64,000 nt of DNA from Acidobacteriaceae bacterium (lineage in GTDB: Bacteria > Acidobacteriota > Terriglobia > Terriglobales > Acidobacteriaceae), in the NCBI GenBank assembly GCA_003134855.1, contig PLCS01000008.1:579421-643420 (forward strand), given 5' to 3'. Position numbers and translations under genes: made by a program. Positions 9,959-18,634 of this stretch are shown one piece after another (the stretch's first letter is position 1; each line of letters begins with the position of its first letter). The notes beneath the pieces were generated by a model, which saw nothing but the letters and a program-made list of their open reading frames with translations, ran no database searches and was not told the origin of the DNA.

Positions 9959-10017
9959 TTCAGCGGCTGCGGACCAGAAATAAGGACATTTTTATTGAGA
10001 ATGTAAGGTCCGGGTAC

Positions 10018-10057
10018 CCCACCCTCGCCGCGTCTTTGTCTTTGCGCCTAGGGTGGG
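10018..10057. repeat. Inverted repeat between convergent genes
   Basis: CCCACCCT (10018-10025) pairs with AGGGTGGG (10050-10057) across a 24-nt loop, in the 146-nt gap between two converging genes. No U-run follows on either side, so it is not a clear intrinsic terminator. The GGGTACCCCACCCT flavour resembles short interspersed GC-rich repeats that I associate with acidobacterial genomes; only one copy was noticed here. Confidence 0.35.
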
Positions 10058-10104
10058 AAACCTCAAACCAATTTTGGGACGGACCAACAGGAACCAGTCA
10101 CCCG

Positions 10105-10896
10105 CTACTTCTTTTCCGCCTCCAGCCTGGGCGGGGCCGTTAAGCCCAGCTTGTTGAAGAGCGTCATCATCTCCAACGGCAGCGGGAAGATGATGGTGGT
10201 GTTCTTCTCGACGCCGATCTCGGTGAGTGTTTGCAAGTAGCGCAACTGCAAGGTCATCGGCTGCGTGGCCATCAGCGTGGCGGCGTCCACCAGCTTCTGG
10301 GCGGCGTTGAATTCGCCTTCTGCGTGGATGATCTTCGAGCGCTTTTCGCGTTCCGCCTCGGCCTGCTTGGCCATGGCGCGCTGCATCTGATCGGGCAGGT
10401 CCACCTGCTTGACTTCCACCGAGATGACCTTCACGCCGAAGGGTTCGGTGCGCTGGTCCATGATGGACTGGATGCGCACGTTCAGCTTGTCGCGATGGCT
10501 GAGCAGCTCGTCCAGTTCGACTTCGCCCAGCACCGTGCGCAGCGTAGTTTGCGCCAGCTGCGAGGTCTGATAGACGTAGTTGGCCACCTTGATGGCGGCG
10601 TCGTTGGGGTTGACCACATAGAGCGTGACCACCGCGTTCACCTTGATGGTGACGTTGTCGCGGGTGATCACGTCCTGGGGCGGAACTTCGAGCACGTCCT
10701 GGCGCAGCGAGATGCGCACCATCTGTTGGATTGGCTTGAAGACAAAGATGATGCCCGGCCCGTAGGGCTGTGGCGAGACGCGGCCCAATGTGAAGATCAC
10801 TCCGCGCTCGTACTCGCGGAGAATCTTGATGCAGTTGAGCACGTAAAGGACGAGGATGGCGCAAACGATCAGCAGCGCGGTAAAGAAATCAGGCAT
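10105..10896 (-). CDS. Slipin/stomatin-like SPFH-domain membrane protein
   Basis: A 263-residue SPFH (prohibitin/stomatin) protein. An N-terminal membrane segment (FFTALLIVCAILVLYVLNCI) is followed by the SPFH core (REYERGVIFTLGR, PPQDVITRDNVTIKVNAVV) and an Ala/Glu-rich coiled coil (QAEAEREKRSKIIHAEGE) that supports oligomers. The ATG at 10896 has GAGGAG 6 nt upstream. An in-frame ATG 36 nt earlier lacks this. It lies 41 nt downstream of an nfeD gene on the same strand; slipin-NfeD is a classic pair in which the NfeD protease acts with or on the slipin partner in membrane quality control. Confidence 0.92.
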   Translation of the reverse strand: MPDFFTALLIVCAILVLYVLNCIKILREYERGVIFTLGRVSPQPYGPGIIFVFKPIQQMVRISLRQDVLEVPPQDVITRDNVTIKVNAVVTLYVVNPNDAAIKVANYVYQTSQLAQTTLRTVLGEVELDELLSHRDKLNVRIQSIMDQRTEPFGVKVISVEVKQVDLPDQMQRAMAKQAEAEREKRSKIIHAEGEFNAAQKLVDAATLMATQPMTLQLRYLQTLTEIGVEKNTTIIFPLPLEMMTLFNKLGLTAPPRLEAEKK

Positions 10897-10937
10897 TGGA
10901 ATCTCCTCACTTACGACCGAATTGTACTCCAATTGGG

Positions 10938-12257
10938 TTAACTTCCGATTCTTCCTGGTATTTGCGGCGCGGCCGGCTCCACGTGCAGCAGGTAGTTTTC
11001 CAGGCCCACGACGCGCAACGCCGCCCCGGCGGCCACGGGTTCGCTGGCCACGGCGCGCCAGATTTCACCCTCGACCAGCACATGGCCTTCGGGGTTGATC
11101 GGTTCCATCGCCGAGGCCAGCCTGCCCACCAGCGCCGACGGGCCAAGGCGGGATTTCGTGCGCCGTGCGCGCCAAGCGAGCCCGACCAGCAAGACTGTGA
11201 TAGCTCCAAACGTGGCGCTGACCGCAAAGGCGACCCAGGGGCTGACAGCCATCTCCGGGATCGGCGCGGCCACCAGCGTCAATAAACCGAAGGTCAGGCA
11301 GACGATCCCGGCGATGGCCAGCGCGCCATGGCCGCCGAACTTGGCCTCCAGCAGCAGCAGCACCAGCGCCGCGATCAGCAGCAGAACCGAGGTGAAACGG
11401 ATCGGCAGAAGGTCGAGCGCGAAAATCGCCAGCAGCAGCATCAGCGTGCCCAGCGCGCCGGGAACGATGGTGCCGGGCGTGTTGAACTCCAGATAGATCA
11501 GCAGCGCGCCGCAGACCCCGAAGAGCAGCGCGATGTTGGGATTGACCAGCCAGCCGAGCAGTTCTTCGCGCAGCGTGGGCTTGAAGTCTTCAATGCGCGC
11601 GCCGGCCAGGTGGAGCGTGAGTTTCGTTCCGTCCATGCGCGTGATCTCGCGGCCATCAAGCGCCTTGAGCAGCTCCCAGTCGTTGGCGGCGGTCAGGTCG
11701 ATCAGGTGCAGGTCCAGCGCCTCTTGTGCGGTGTAAGAGTGCGACGAGCGGACGGCGGCCTCGGCGGCCTCGGCGTTCCTGTTGCGTTTTGTCACGTAGG
11801 AGCGCAGGAAGGCTTCGGCGTCGTTTTCGATCTTCTGCATCATTGTAGTATCAGGCTGGGGACCAATCTCGATCACCGGATGTGCCGCTCCGGCGTTGGT
11901 GCCGGGGGCCATGGCGGCAATGTCGGCGGATTCCAGCAGGAAGAAGCCGGCTGAACCAGCGCGCGCGCCCGCCGGAGCCACATAGACGATGACCGGAACC
12001 TTCGAGGAGAGGATCGCGCCGGCCATGGTGCGCGTTGAGTCGAGCAGCCCGCCGGGCGTGTCCAGCTCAATCAACAGCGCACGCGCGCCGTCGGCGTTCG
12101 CTCTCTGGATGGCCCGGTCGAGTTCGCCCTGCGTCACCGGCTGGATGGTGTCGGCGAGGACAAACTTGTCGACTTGTGGCTGCTGGGCGCGGGCCGGGGC
12201 GGACAGCACGAAAATGGTGGCCAGAACAGTTGCTATCCAATAGATGCGACGAATCAT
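10938..12257 (-). CDS. NfeD-family membrane-bound serine protease (long form)
   Basis: A 439-residue long-form NfeD. A signal peptide (ATVLATIFVLSAPARAQ) precedes a ClpP-like Ser-Lys protease domain (LLIELDTPGGLLDSTRTM, with the ARAGSAGFF region carrying the likely nucleophilic Ser). Four to five transmembrane helices (about 235-345) and a C-terminal OB-fold NfeD domain (LVGRLASAMEPINPEGHVLVEGEIW) follow. The start ATG has AAGGAG at ideal distance. It is transcribed ahead of the slipin gene. Family members cleave stomatin-type partners; the real substrate here is inferred from the pairing. Confidence 0.92.
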   Translation of the reverse strand: MIRRIYWIATVLATIFVLSAPARAQQPQVDKFVLADTIQPVTQGELDRAIQRANADGARALLIELDTPGGLLDSTRTMAGAILSSKVPVIVYVAPAGARAGSAGFFLLESADIAAMAPGTNAGAAHPVIEIGPQPDTTMMQKIENDAEAFLRSYVTKRNRNAEAAEAAVRSSHSYTAQEALDLHLIDLTAANDWELLKALDGREITRMDGTKLTLHLAGARIEDFKPTLREELLGWLVNPNIALLFGVCGALLIYLEFNTPGTIVPGALGTLMLLLAIFALDLLPIRFTSVLLLIAALVLLLLEAKFGGHGALAIAGIVCLTFGLLTLVAAPIPEMAVSPWVAFAVSATFGAITVLLVGLAWRARRTKSRLGPSALVGRLASAMEPINPEGHVLVEGEIWRAVASEPVAAGAALRVVGLENYLLHVEPAAPQIPGRIGS

Positions 12258-12304
12258 GGCTTACTCCTTTCACGTTCAAATCTAACCTGTAATCTGTAGA
12301 AGTT

Positions 12305-12787
12305 TCATCCTCCATACGAAATTATGCATAATATAATCACCACAATGAAGCACAGCAGCACGAATACTAATGACACTTTAGCGCCAACCCGGATGGTTCT
12401 ATTTACAGGCCCTATGTTTTTACGGGCGAGGACCAAACTTGCTGGTAATAATACAAAACTGGAAATAAAGTAGATTGGAATGACGAGGATCAATAAATTG
12501 ATACCCCAGATTCTTGAATATGAAAATATCCAATATATAGATACATCTAGTAAACCCAAACAAACAAAAGCAGAAAAGGTATAAAGTGCTATTGGGATAT
12601 TCCAGCGCCCATTAGTGGGTCTCGCGCGGATGACTTGAATCCATGCTAATACCGTAAAGAGACAGCCGGAAAGAACCGACATACTGCTATAGAATGGCGC
12701 AGACAGTATTGAAACTGCATCGAATATTTTGAAAATCGTTGACAAAATCCACATAAGGCAATTCATCATCCTCAATATTACCGTCAA
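12305..12787 (-). CDS. Orphan multi-spanning membrane protein, AT-rich
   Basis: A putative 160-residue protein without recognised family. Four or five hydrophobic stretches are visible (for example LLILVIPIYFISSFVLLPASLVL and VSLVFVLLCFIVVIILCII), so it is an integral membrane protein. The whole reading frame is clearly AT-rich and uses A/T-ending codons, unlike its GC-rich neighbours, which suggests recent acquisition. The listed start is TTG at 12787, 3 nt after the stop of the upstream TPR gene. In-frame ATGs at codons 7 and 8, the latter with a GAGG just upstream, are good alternatives. Confidence 0.55.
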   Translation of the reverse strand: MTVILRMMNCLMWILSTIFKIFDAVSILSAPFYSSMSVLSGCLFTVLAWIQVIRARPTNGRWNIPIALYTFSAFVCLGLLDVSIYWIFSYSRIWGINLLILVIPIYFISSFVLLPASLVLARKNIGPVNRTIRVGAKVSLVFVLLCFIVVIILCIISYGG

Positions 12788-12790
12788 CTT

Positions 12791-14497
12791 CTACTTCTTC
12801 ATCCCGTCCTTGGCCTCAATCTGCTTGCGCAGTTCCAGCGCCGCCTTGTCCTGCGGATCAATTTGCAGGGCCGCGGTCAAGTGCTGTTGCGCTTCGTAGA
12901 AATGGTTGGCCGCAATCTCCAGGCGCACCATGACCAGGTACGCATCGACCGAGGGCATCAGTTCCAGCGAGGTAACGGCTTCCTTGCGGGCAGCCTTGGC
13001 GTCGCCGCTGCGCTCGTGAACCTCGGCGAGGCCGGCGTGGATCGCGGCGGACTTGGGGTCTACGGCCACGGCGGCCTGATAGAGCCGTTCGGCTTCCAGC
13101 AGCAAGCCGTGATCCAGGTACTCATGCGCCTGGGCGGAGAGCTTTTGCGCCCGCTCTCGCGGCGCAAGCTGGTCCAGGCGCGAAGCATCCACCTGCTCGA
13201 CCATGATAGCGGCCTGATGGAAGGCTACAGCGTCAAAGCCGCGCTCGATGCGCTCCAGCGGGTCGGCTTTGGCGTCCTCGTCCAAGCCTCCCGCCTCGAC
13301 CGGCGCGACCGCTGCGAGCTGGGCGGCCGGGGCCGTTCCCGGCTTGGCAGGGACGAGCTTCGCCGTCGCAGGCTTCTCTGGCTTTGTCCAGGCTCTCTGC
13401 ACCGCCCTGGCCTCACTGTCATTGGGATGCAACCGCAGGCACTGGGCCAGCTCGGTCAGGGCTTCGGCTTTGTCGCCGTGGCGCTGGAGGCTGACGGCCA
13501 GGTTGAAGTGGTAGTCGGCCTCGTTGGGGTCGGCGCCCATCGCCTGGCGGAAGAGCGGAATGCCGTCCTTGGCCTGGCGGGCAAGCGCCACGCCTTCATT
13601 ATTCAGAACCTCGGCGAGCGGCAGCAAGCGAGCCACGCCCGCAAAGGCCTCCTGGGCATGGGGGTAGTCGCCGGAGAAGAACAGCGAGAGGCCACGGTAG
13701 AAGCCGGCCTCAAGAGCGTCGGCGTCGTTGCCCCCCACCTTGGCGAAGGCCGCAGCCGCCTGCTCGTACTGCTTGCCGGCATACTCCTCGCGGCCCAGCG
13801 CCATCCAAGCCGGCGAGAACTCCGGGCTGAGCGCGACCGATTGATTCAGCCGGCGCAGACGCTCCGGCTGGTCGGGCTCGGTGATGCCGCGAATGTACTG
13901 CTCGAAGGCGTCCAGGCGTAGACCGGAATCGGCGGCCACAAAGGTTTCTTCAGAGGCTTTGAAGCCGGGATCGAGCTGCCGGGTCAGCTTCCAGGCCAGC
14001 GAATCGAAGACCGCGACCAGCGAGCGCATCTCGCCGCGGGCGGTGACCGCCTCGCTCATGCGCAGATGGGGCACATCCACCAGTTGCGCCTCGGCCACAA
14101 TGCCGGCGCCGTCGGTCACGTAGCTGCCCACAATGATCGAATCGGCATCCAGGGTTTCAGCCAGCTTGAGCGAGGTGGCGCGCGAGGGGTGAAAGCCCTG
14201 CGGCAGCCCCAGGTGATCCAAAGCATACCGGCGGTCGGCGCGGCTCATGGGACTGAAGCCCGCCGCCGCCAGACGGCTGGTCAGTATCTCCGCCGAGGCC
14301 TCGCGAATCCACTCCAGGCTGGGCTGGCCGGTGCGGTTGTCAAAAGGCAGCACCAGCAGGATGCGGCCGCCCACGGCGCGGCCAGCCTCCGTGGAGGCCT
14401 GAGCGCGCGCAGGAACCGCTATGGAGAGGAACAGCACAAGTGCCACTCCCAACAGCCGCCGAACCCGGCCTGAACGAGATGAAAAAAATGGTTGCAC
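12791..14497 (-). CDS. Exported TPR protein with a FlgO/CsgG-like N-terminal domain
   Basis: A 568-residue protein. It starts with GTG and has a basic N-terminus plus hydrophobic signal segment (LLGVALVLFLSIAVPARAQA). Residues about 43-180 (ILLVLPFDNRTGQPSLEWI, then LDADSIIVGSYV) resemble the TolB/FlgO/CsgG-like fold that builds envelope assemblies. The remainder holds TPR-like helical repeats (about 200-350 and 440-560) separated by a Pro/Ala/Lys-rich linker (about 365-400). Function is unknown; a periplasmic scaffold role is inference. A TATAAT box lies only 9 nt upstream of the GTG. Confidence 0.8.
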   Translation of the reverse strand: MQPFFSSRSGRVRRLLGVALVLFLSIAVPARAQASTEAGRAVGGRILLVLPFDNRTGQPSLEWIREASAEILTSRLAAAGFSPMSRADRRYALDHLGLPQGFHPSRATSLKLAETLDADSIIVGSYVTDGAGIVAEAQLVDVPHLRMSEAVTARGEMRSLVAVFDSLAWKLTRQLDPGFKASEETFVAADSGLRLDAFEQYIRGITEPDQPERLRRLNQSVALSPEFSPAWMALGREEYAGKQYEQAAAAFAKVGGNDADALEAGFYRGLSLFFSGDYPHAQEAFAGVARLLPLAEVLNNEGVALARQAKDGIPLFRQAMGADPNEADYHFNLAVSLQRHGDKAEALTELAQCLRLHPNDSEARAVQRAWTKPEKPATAKLVPAKPGTAPAAQLAAVAPVEAGGLDEDAKADPLERIERGFDAVAFHQAAIMVEQVDASRLDQLAPRERAQKLSAQAHEYLDHGLLLEAERLYQAAVAVDPKSAAIHAGLAEVHERSGDAKAARKEAVTSLELMPSVDAYLVMVRLEIAANHFYEAQQHLTAALQIDPQDKAALELRKQIEAKDGMKK

Positions 14498-14506
14498 GAC
14501 ACGCTG

Positions 14507-14512
14507 ATTATA
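14507..14512 (-). promoter_or_regulatory. Possible -10 box immediately upstream of the TPR gene
   Basis: The minus strand reads TATAAT here, ending 9 nt before the GTG start at 14497. No good -35 box is visible. If real, transcription would begin at or next to the start codon, giving a leaderless mRNA, which fits the absence of a Shine-Dalgarno sequence. Confidence 0.35.
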
Positions 14513-14851
14513 GGCCGTCGGCCCGCGAGCGACCGGTTGAGGGGGCGAGGAGCAGAGCAGAGGGGCAGAGCATTGTGCAGAATTGGGTTACAGGAAATTA
14601 GAAAACTCTAACAATAGACTGAAAAACTCCGCTCTAAGTCTTCGAATTGGAACTCCCCATGGGGATTGCAATAATTTAGACCAAAGTAACCTTTCGTCCC
14701 CTTCACTCTTGACGATTCCATATCCAGGCGGCTCATCGCACAACCGCCCTGCAAACGGTCCGTTCAAGCACTCATTCGCTGCACATGGTACGGACTCTTT
14801 GGCTGGGAATGGCGTGAGAAAGTCAGTTTCACTCGGCAGAGGTGGTTGCAA
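14513..14851. other. Intergenic region between divergent surface-protein genes
   Basis: About 340 nt separate the TPR gene (-) and the IPT/TIG gene (+). It is less GC-rich than the genes. Apart from the possible -10 box and the GAGGTGG ribosome binding site near 14838-14845 for the downstream ATG, I see no hairpin, repeat or gene in it. Confidence 0.5.
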
Positions 14852-17800
14852 ATGCAAAGCGCGCGTTCGTTCTTCCGTCGGTCGATTGTGGCCTTTTCGG
14901 TAATCCTGGCATTGGCATGGATGCCGGCAGTGTTGGCTGCAGCTCCCTCGATCGGCAGTCTGAGTCCGGCTAAGGCAGTAGCCGGCAGCGCGGCCTTCAC
15001 GCTGACCATCACCGGAACGAACTTCACCGCCGCCTTGAGCGCAACCTGGGGCACAACCGCACTGGCTACAACCTACGAGAGTGAAACGGAGATCACCGCG
15101 TCCGTCCCTGACACCCTGGTTGCCAGCGCCGATACGATTTGCGTCACGGTCAGCACGGACGGTGACGCCTCCTCCTGCGCAACCTTTACCATCAATCCGC
15201 CGCCGGCCGCGATCCTCGGCCTGAGTCCGGCTTCGGCAGTTGCGCCCGTAGTTGCTCACGCCATCAATCCGTCTGCTCCCCCGCCTGCGGTCACCAGTGT
15301 GACTCCGGCTACGGGCTCCACAGGCGGCGCTCTCCTCACGCCGCCCATCAGCGGCACGATTCCTTCCCCAAGCGCTTCTCCCCTGGCTGCTTCATCCTCA
15401 TCCGCTCCTCTTCCATCCACGAATTCGAACTTGTCTTCCGATTCGCTCACGGCGACCTTCGTAGGCGCCTCCAAGCCCGCCTTTGCGTTCTCCGTCAATC
15501 CCCCGCCCACCATCGCCAGCCTGAGTTCCACTTCGACGGTGGCCACAGGTGCAACTTTCACGCTGACCATCAATGGAACCAATTATCTTCCCGGAGCAGG
15601 AGTGACAGTGGTGAGGTGGAGCTATACTGCGCTGACGACAACCTACGTGAGTTCCACTCAACTGACGGCAGTGATTCCCGCCAGCCTGATTGCCAAACCT
15701 GTCACGGCAAGCATCTCGGTCATCTCTGCCGGCGGAACCTCATCCGGCATCCCCTTTACCGTGAACCCGGCGCCGCCAATCATCACTGCCATTGGTATGA
15801 CTCAAGTTCCCGCAGGCTTTGGCGCCTTCACGCTGAACATCTACGGAACTAACTTCACCTCGCCAATGGTCGCGAATTTTGGAGCTACGCCACTGACCGC
15901 GACCCTCGTGGGGAGCGCCACGCTCCCGGTTACAATCCCTGCCAGCCTGGTTGCAACCGCCGGCAAGGTGAGCGTGACGGTTACGACCGCGGGGGGAACA
16001 TCAGCTCCGGTCACCTTCACCGTTACACAGCCGCCACCGACGATCACTAGCGTGAGTCCAGCTTTGGTAGCTGCCGGCGGCGCTGCCTTCACACTGACGG
16101 TCAATGGAAGCAACTTCATTTTGGGCATGAACACCAGGTGGGGAACGACCTGGGTAGGCGCAAACGTCATCAGTTCCACGCAGTTGTGGGTGACCATCCC
16201 GGCCAGCCTGATTGCCACAGCCGGCACGGCCGGCGTTCAAGTCTACGTCTCCGGCGGTCCCGGCTACTCGAATTCGGCCAGCATCACCATCAATCCGGCG
16301 CCTCCAACCCTTACCAGCCTGAGTCCCTCTTCAGTCACTGCCGGCGGCGCCGGGTTCATGTTGACCATGAATGGCTCGGTCTATACCACGACCTCGACCG
16401 TTCTGTGGGGCACAACTCCTCTGGACACGATCTACGTAAGCCCAACGCAACTGAGGGCTTCTGTACCAGCCTCTCTGATCGAGTTTGCCGGCACGGGCAG
16501 CGTCAAGGTCACCACCGCGGCGGGAACATCGGCTCCGGCCACCTTCACCATCAATGCGGCGCTGCCAGCCATCAGCGGCCTCACACCTGGTGTGGCCACC
16601 GCGGGCAGCGCCGGGTTCACGCTCACCATCAACGGAGCGTACTTTACTTCGCCCACTACCTCGAAATGGGGATCGACCAACTTGACGACAGCCTACGTAA
16701 GCTCGACACAACTGACGGCCGTGGTTCCCGCCAGCCTGGTCGCCAGCGCCGGCACGGCCAGCGTCACGGTCACCACTGCGGTAGGCACATCGCCTCCAGC
16801 CGCCTTCGCCATCTATCCGACGCCCAGAATCACCACCACCACGCTGCCCTCCGGAACCGCCGGCAACGCCTACTCCGGGCCGATCAATGTCACGGGCGGC
16901 GCGCCTGGATACACCTGGACGGTCACGGGCCTGCCGAACAGCTTGTCCTATTTCAATACCAGCGACAGCACGTTGACCATCACCGGAACGCCCGCCTCGC
17001 CGGGCGCCATCACCTTCCAAGTCTCGGTGCAAGATACCGTCGGCGCTACCGCCGGCCCGGTCACCCTCACCATCAACGTCGCCGCAGGCCCGAGCGGGGC
17101 CAACGATAGCAGCCTCAACGGCAGCTATCTCTGCCTGCTCCAGGGTTCCATCGACGATGACGACAGCCGCTGGGCCACCGTGGCCAGCTTCCATGCCGAC
17201 GGCCAGGGGCACTTCAACGACGGCATCTTCGACACCAATAGCTATGACGTCGGCTCGGCCTCCGGCATCATGACCGGCAGCTACAGCATCGGCTCCGACA
17301 TGAACGGCCTTGCATCCACCCACACGATTCTGACCAATAACGCTGCGGGAATCCAGACGTTGCAGTGGGCGCTTGCGCTCGCCAGCGCCGCGCAACCGGC
17401 GCAGAACTTCCGCATGGTCGAAGTCGATGACCTGGGCACATTGCCCTCCGGTCAGCAAGCCACAGCCAATTGCTATTTAGCCACGGCCAGCGCCTTTGCC
17501 GCCAGCACCATCAGCGGCTCGAGCTTTGTCTTTGGCCTCGACGGCGAGAACAACAGCAGCAACCCCAAGGCGACGGTGGGCCTCTTCAGCGCCTCCGGCG
17601 GCCAGATCACCGGCGGCAATCTCGACACGTCGCTGGGCGGCAGCACAGCCGTCCAGACCACTGCCTTCACCGGGAGCTACACCGCGCCGGACCCCGCCAC
17701 GGGCCGCTTCACCATCGCCCTCAAAGGCGCCGGCACATCCACCGGCTACACCGTTTACATCATCGACGCCAGCCGCATGTTCATCCTCGATAACACCTCG

Positions 17801-18538
17801 GATGACGGTGAGCAAGCCGGCAACATGCGCACGCAGCAGCAAGCCTCAACCACCGGCGCGACCGTCAGCGGTCCATTCGTTTTCTACCTGCGCGGAGCCG
17901 AATTCAACTCGAGCGGCGGCACACCGTCGGGCTTTTACTCCAATCTCTTTCAAGGCACGGGCGACGGCGAGGGCAACCTGACGATCAACCAGAGCTACAC
18001 CAACAATGCTGGCGCCTACACAGCCGGGCAATCGAACGGCGCCCCGACCGCACTCACCTTTGACTCCAGCAACCCCGGCCGCGCCACCTTCACCTCGGCC
18101 AGCGGCACAACCTATCTTTACTTCTTCAACACCAACAGCGCTGTTGAAATGAGCGTGGGGGGCAACGGCTCGCTGGATTCCGGCTGGATGGAGCCGCAGA
18201 CGCAGACCGTTTTCACCGGCGCGGCTCTGGCCGGCAATTACCTCTTCGGCGAGTTGCCACTGTTGAGCGTGGAGCCGACCGGTTACGTGGGCGAGTACAA
18301 CCTGACCGGCAGCGGCGCGATCTCCGGCGCTGTCACCAGTGCGAGTCAGGGCGTGCTCTCCTGGGATCAATCGCTGAGCGCGACCTACGCTTGGGACGCA
18401 ACGGCTCCCGGCACGGGAACCTTCCTGATCGCCAACGGCGCTGAGGGAGCGGCAAGCTGCGCGGTGATCAGTGTGACAAAGTTCGTCTGCGCCGCGCAGG
18501 CCGATCCATCGCCGAGCGTCCAGGTCATGCAGAAATAA
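14852..18538 (+). CDS. Large exported IPT/TIG-repeat surface protein
   Basis: A 1228-residue secreted protein. A signal peptide (IVAFSVILALAWMPAVLAA) is followed by about seven to eight IPT/TIG-type Ig-like repeats of 80-90 residues. Each opens with IxSLSPxxxxAG and carries FTLTINGxNF, a TTxV/YVSSTQLTAxVPASLVA strand, and VTVTTAGGTS. One He_PIG/putative Ig module follows (LPSGTAGNAYSGPINVTGG). The C-terminal 470 residues contain a duplicated module with LNGSYLCLLQG- and GNYLFGEL-like motifs that I know from acidobacterial secreted proteins. An unusual Ser/Pro-rich stretch interrupts the second repeat (about 160-195). ATG at 14852 was chosen over TTG at 14846 because GAGGTGG is correctly spaced only for the ATG. 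Likely adhesive or matrix role; no enzyme motif seen. Confidence 0.85.
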   Translation: MQSARSFFRRSIVAFSVILALAWMPAVLAAAPSIGSLSPAKAVAGSAAFTLTITGTNFTAALSATWGTTALATTYESETEITASVPDTLVASADTICVTVSTDGDASSCATFTINPPPAAILGLSPASAVAPVVAHAINPSAPPPAVTSVTPATGSTGGALLTPPISGTIPSPSASPLAASSSSAPLPSTNSNLSSDSLTATFVGASKPAFAFSVNPPPTIASLSSTSTVATGATFTLTINGTNYLPGAGVTVVRWSYTALTTTYVSSTQLTAVIPASLIAKPVTASISVISAGGTSSGIPFTVNPAPPIITAIGMTQVPAGFGAFTLNIYGTNFTSPMVANFGATPLTATLVGSATLPVTIPASLVATAGKVSVTVTTAGGTSAPVTFTVTQPPPTITSVSPALVAAGGAAFTLTVNGSNFILGMNTRWGTTWVGANVISSTQLWVTIPASLIATAGTAGVQVYVSGGPGYSNSASITINPAPPTLTSLSPSSVTAGGAGFMLTMNGSVYTTTSTVLWGTTPLDTIYVSPTQLRASVPASLIEFAGTGSVKVTTAAGTSAPATFTINAALPAISGLTPGVATAGSAGFTLTINGAYFTSPTTSKWGSTNLTTAYVSSTQLTAVVPASLVASAGTASVTVTTAVGTSPPAAFAIYPTPRITTTTLPSGTAGNAYSGPINVTGGAPGYTWTVTGLPNSLSYFNTSDSTLTITGTPASPGAITFQVSVQDTVGATAGPVTLTINVAAGPSGANDSSLNGSYLCLLQGSIDDDDSRWATVASFHADGQGHFNDGIFDTNSYDVGSASGIMTGSYSIGSDMNGLASTHTILTNNAAGIQTLQWALALASAAQPAQNFRMVEVDDLGTLPSGQQATANCYLATASAFAASTISGSSFVFGLDGENNSSNPKATVGLFSASGGQITGGNLDTSLGGSTAVQTTAFTGSYTAPDPATGRFTIALKGAGTSTGYTVYIIDASRMFILDNTSDDGEQAGNMRTQQQASTTGATVSGPFVFYLRGAEFNSSGGTPSGFYSNLFQGTGDGEGNLTINQSYTNNAGAYTAGQSNGAPTALTFDSSNPGRATFTSASGTTYLYFFNTNSAVEMSVGGNGSLDSGWMEPQTQTVFTGAALAGNYLFGELPLLSVEPTGYVGEYNLTGSGAISGAVTSASQGVLSWDQSLSATYAWDATAPGTGTFLIANGAEGAASCAVISVTKFVCAAQADPSPSVQVMQK

Positions 18539-18551
18539 TCAGCCGAACGCC

Positions 18552-18595
18552 GCAAATCAGGCCCCGTCTGCCAAAGGACGGGGCTTATGATTTGC
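18552..18595. terminator. Bidirectional terminator-like hairpin
   Basis: A two-part stem lies between converging genes. GCAAATCA (18552-18559) pairs with TGATTTGC (18588-18595) around an inner perfect stem, GCCCCGTC (18561-18568) with GACGGGGC (18577-18584). There is only a short T-containing stretch after the inner stem, so termination strength is uncertain, but placement and symmetry fit a shared terminator. Confidence 0.65.
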
Positions 18596-18634
18596 CTCCC
18601 TGCTCTATGGTTCCTCTTTGCCTGTCCGGTGCTG

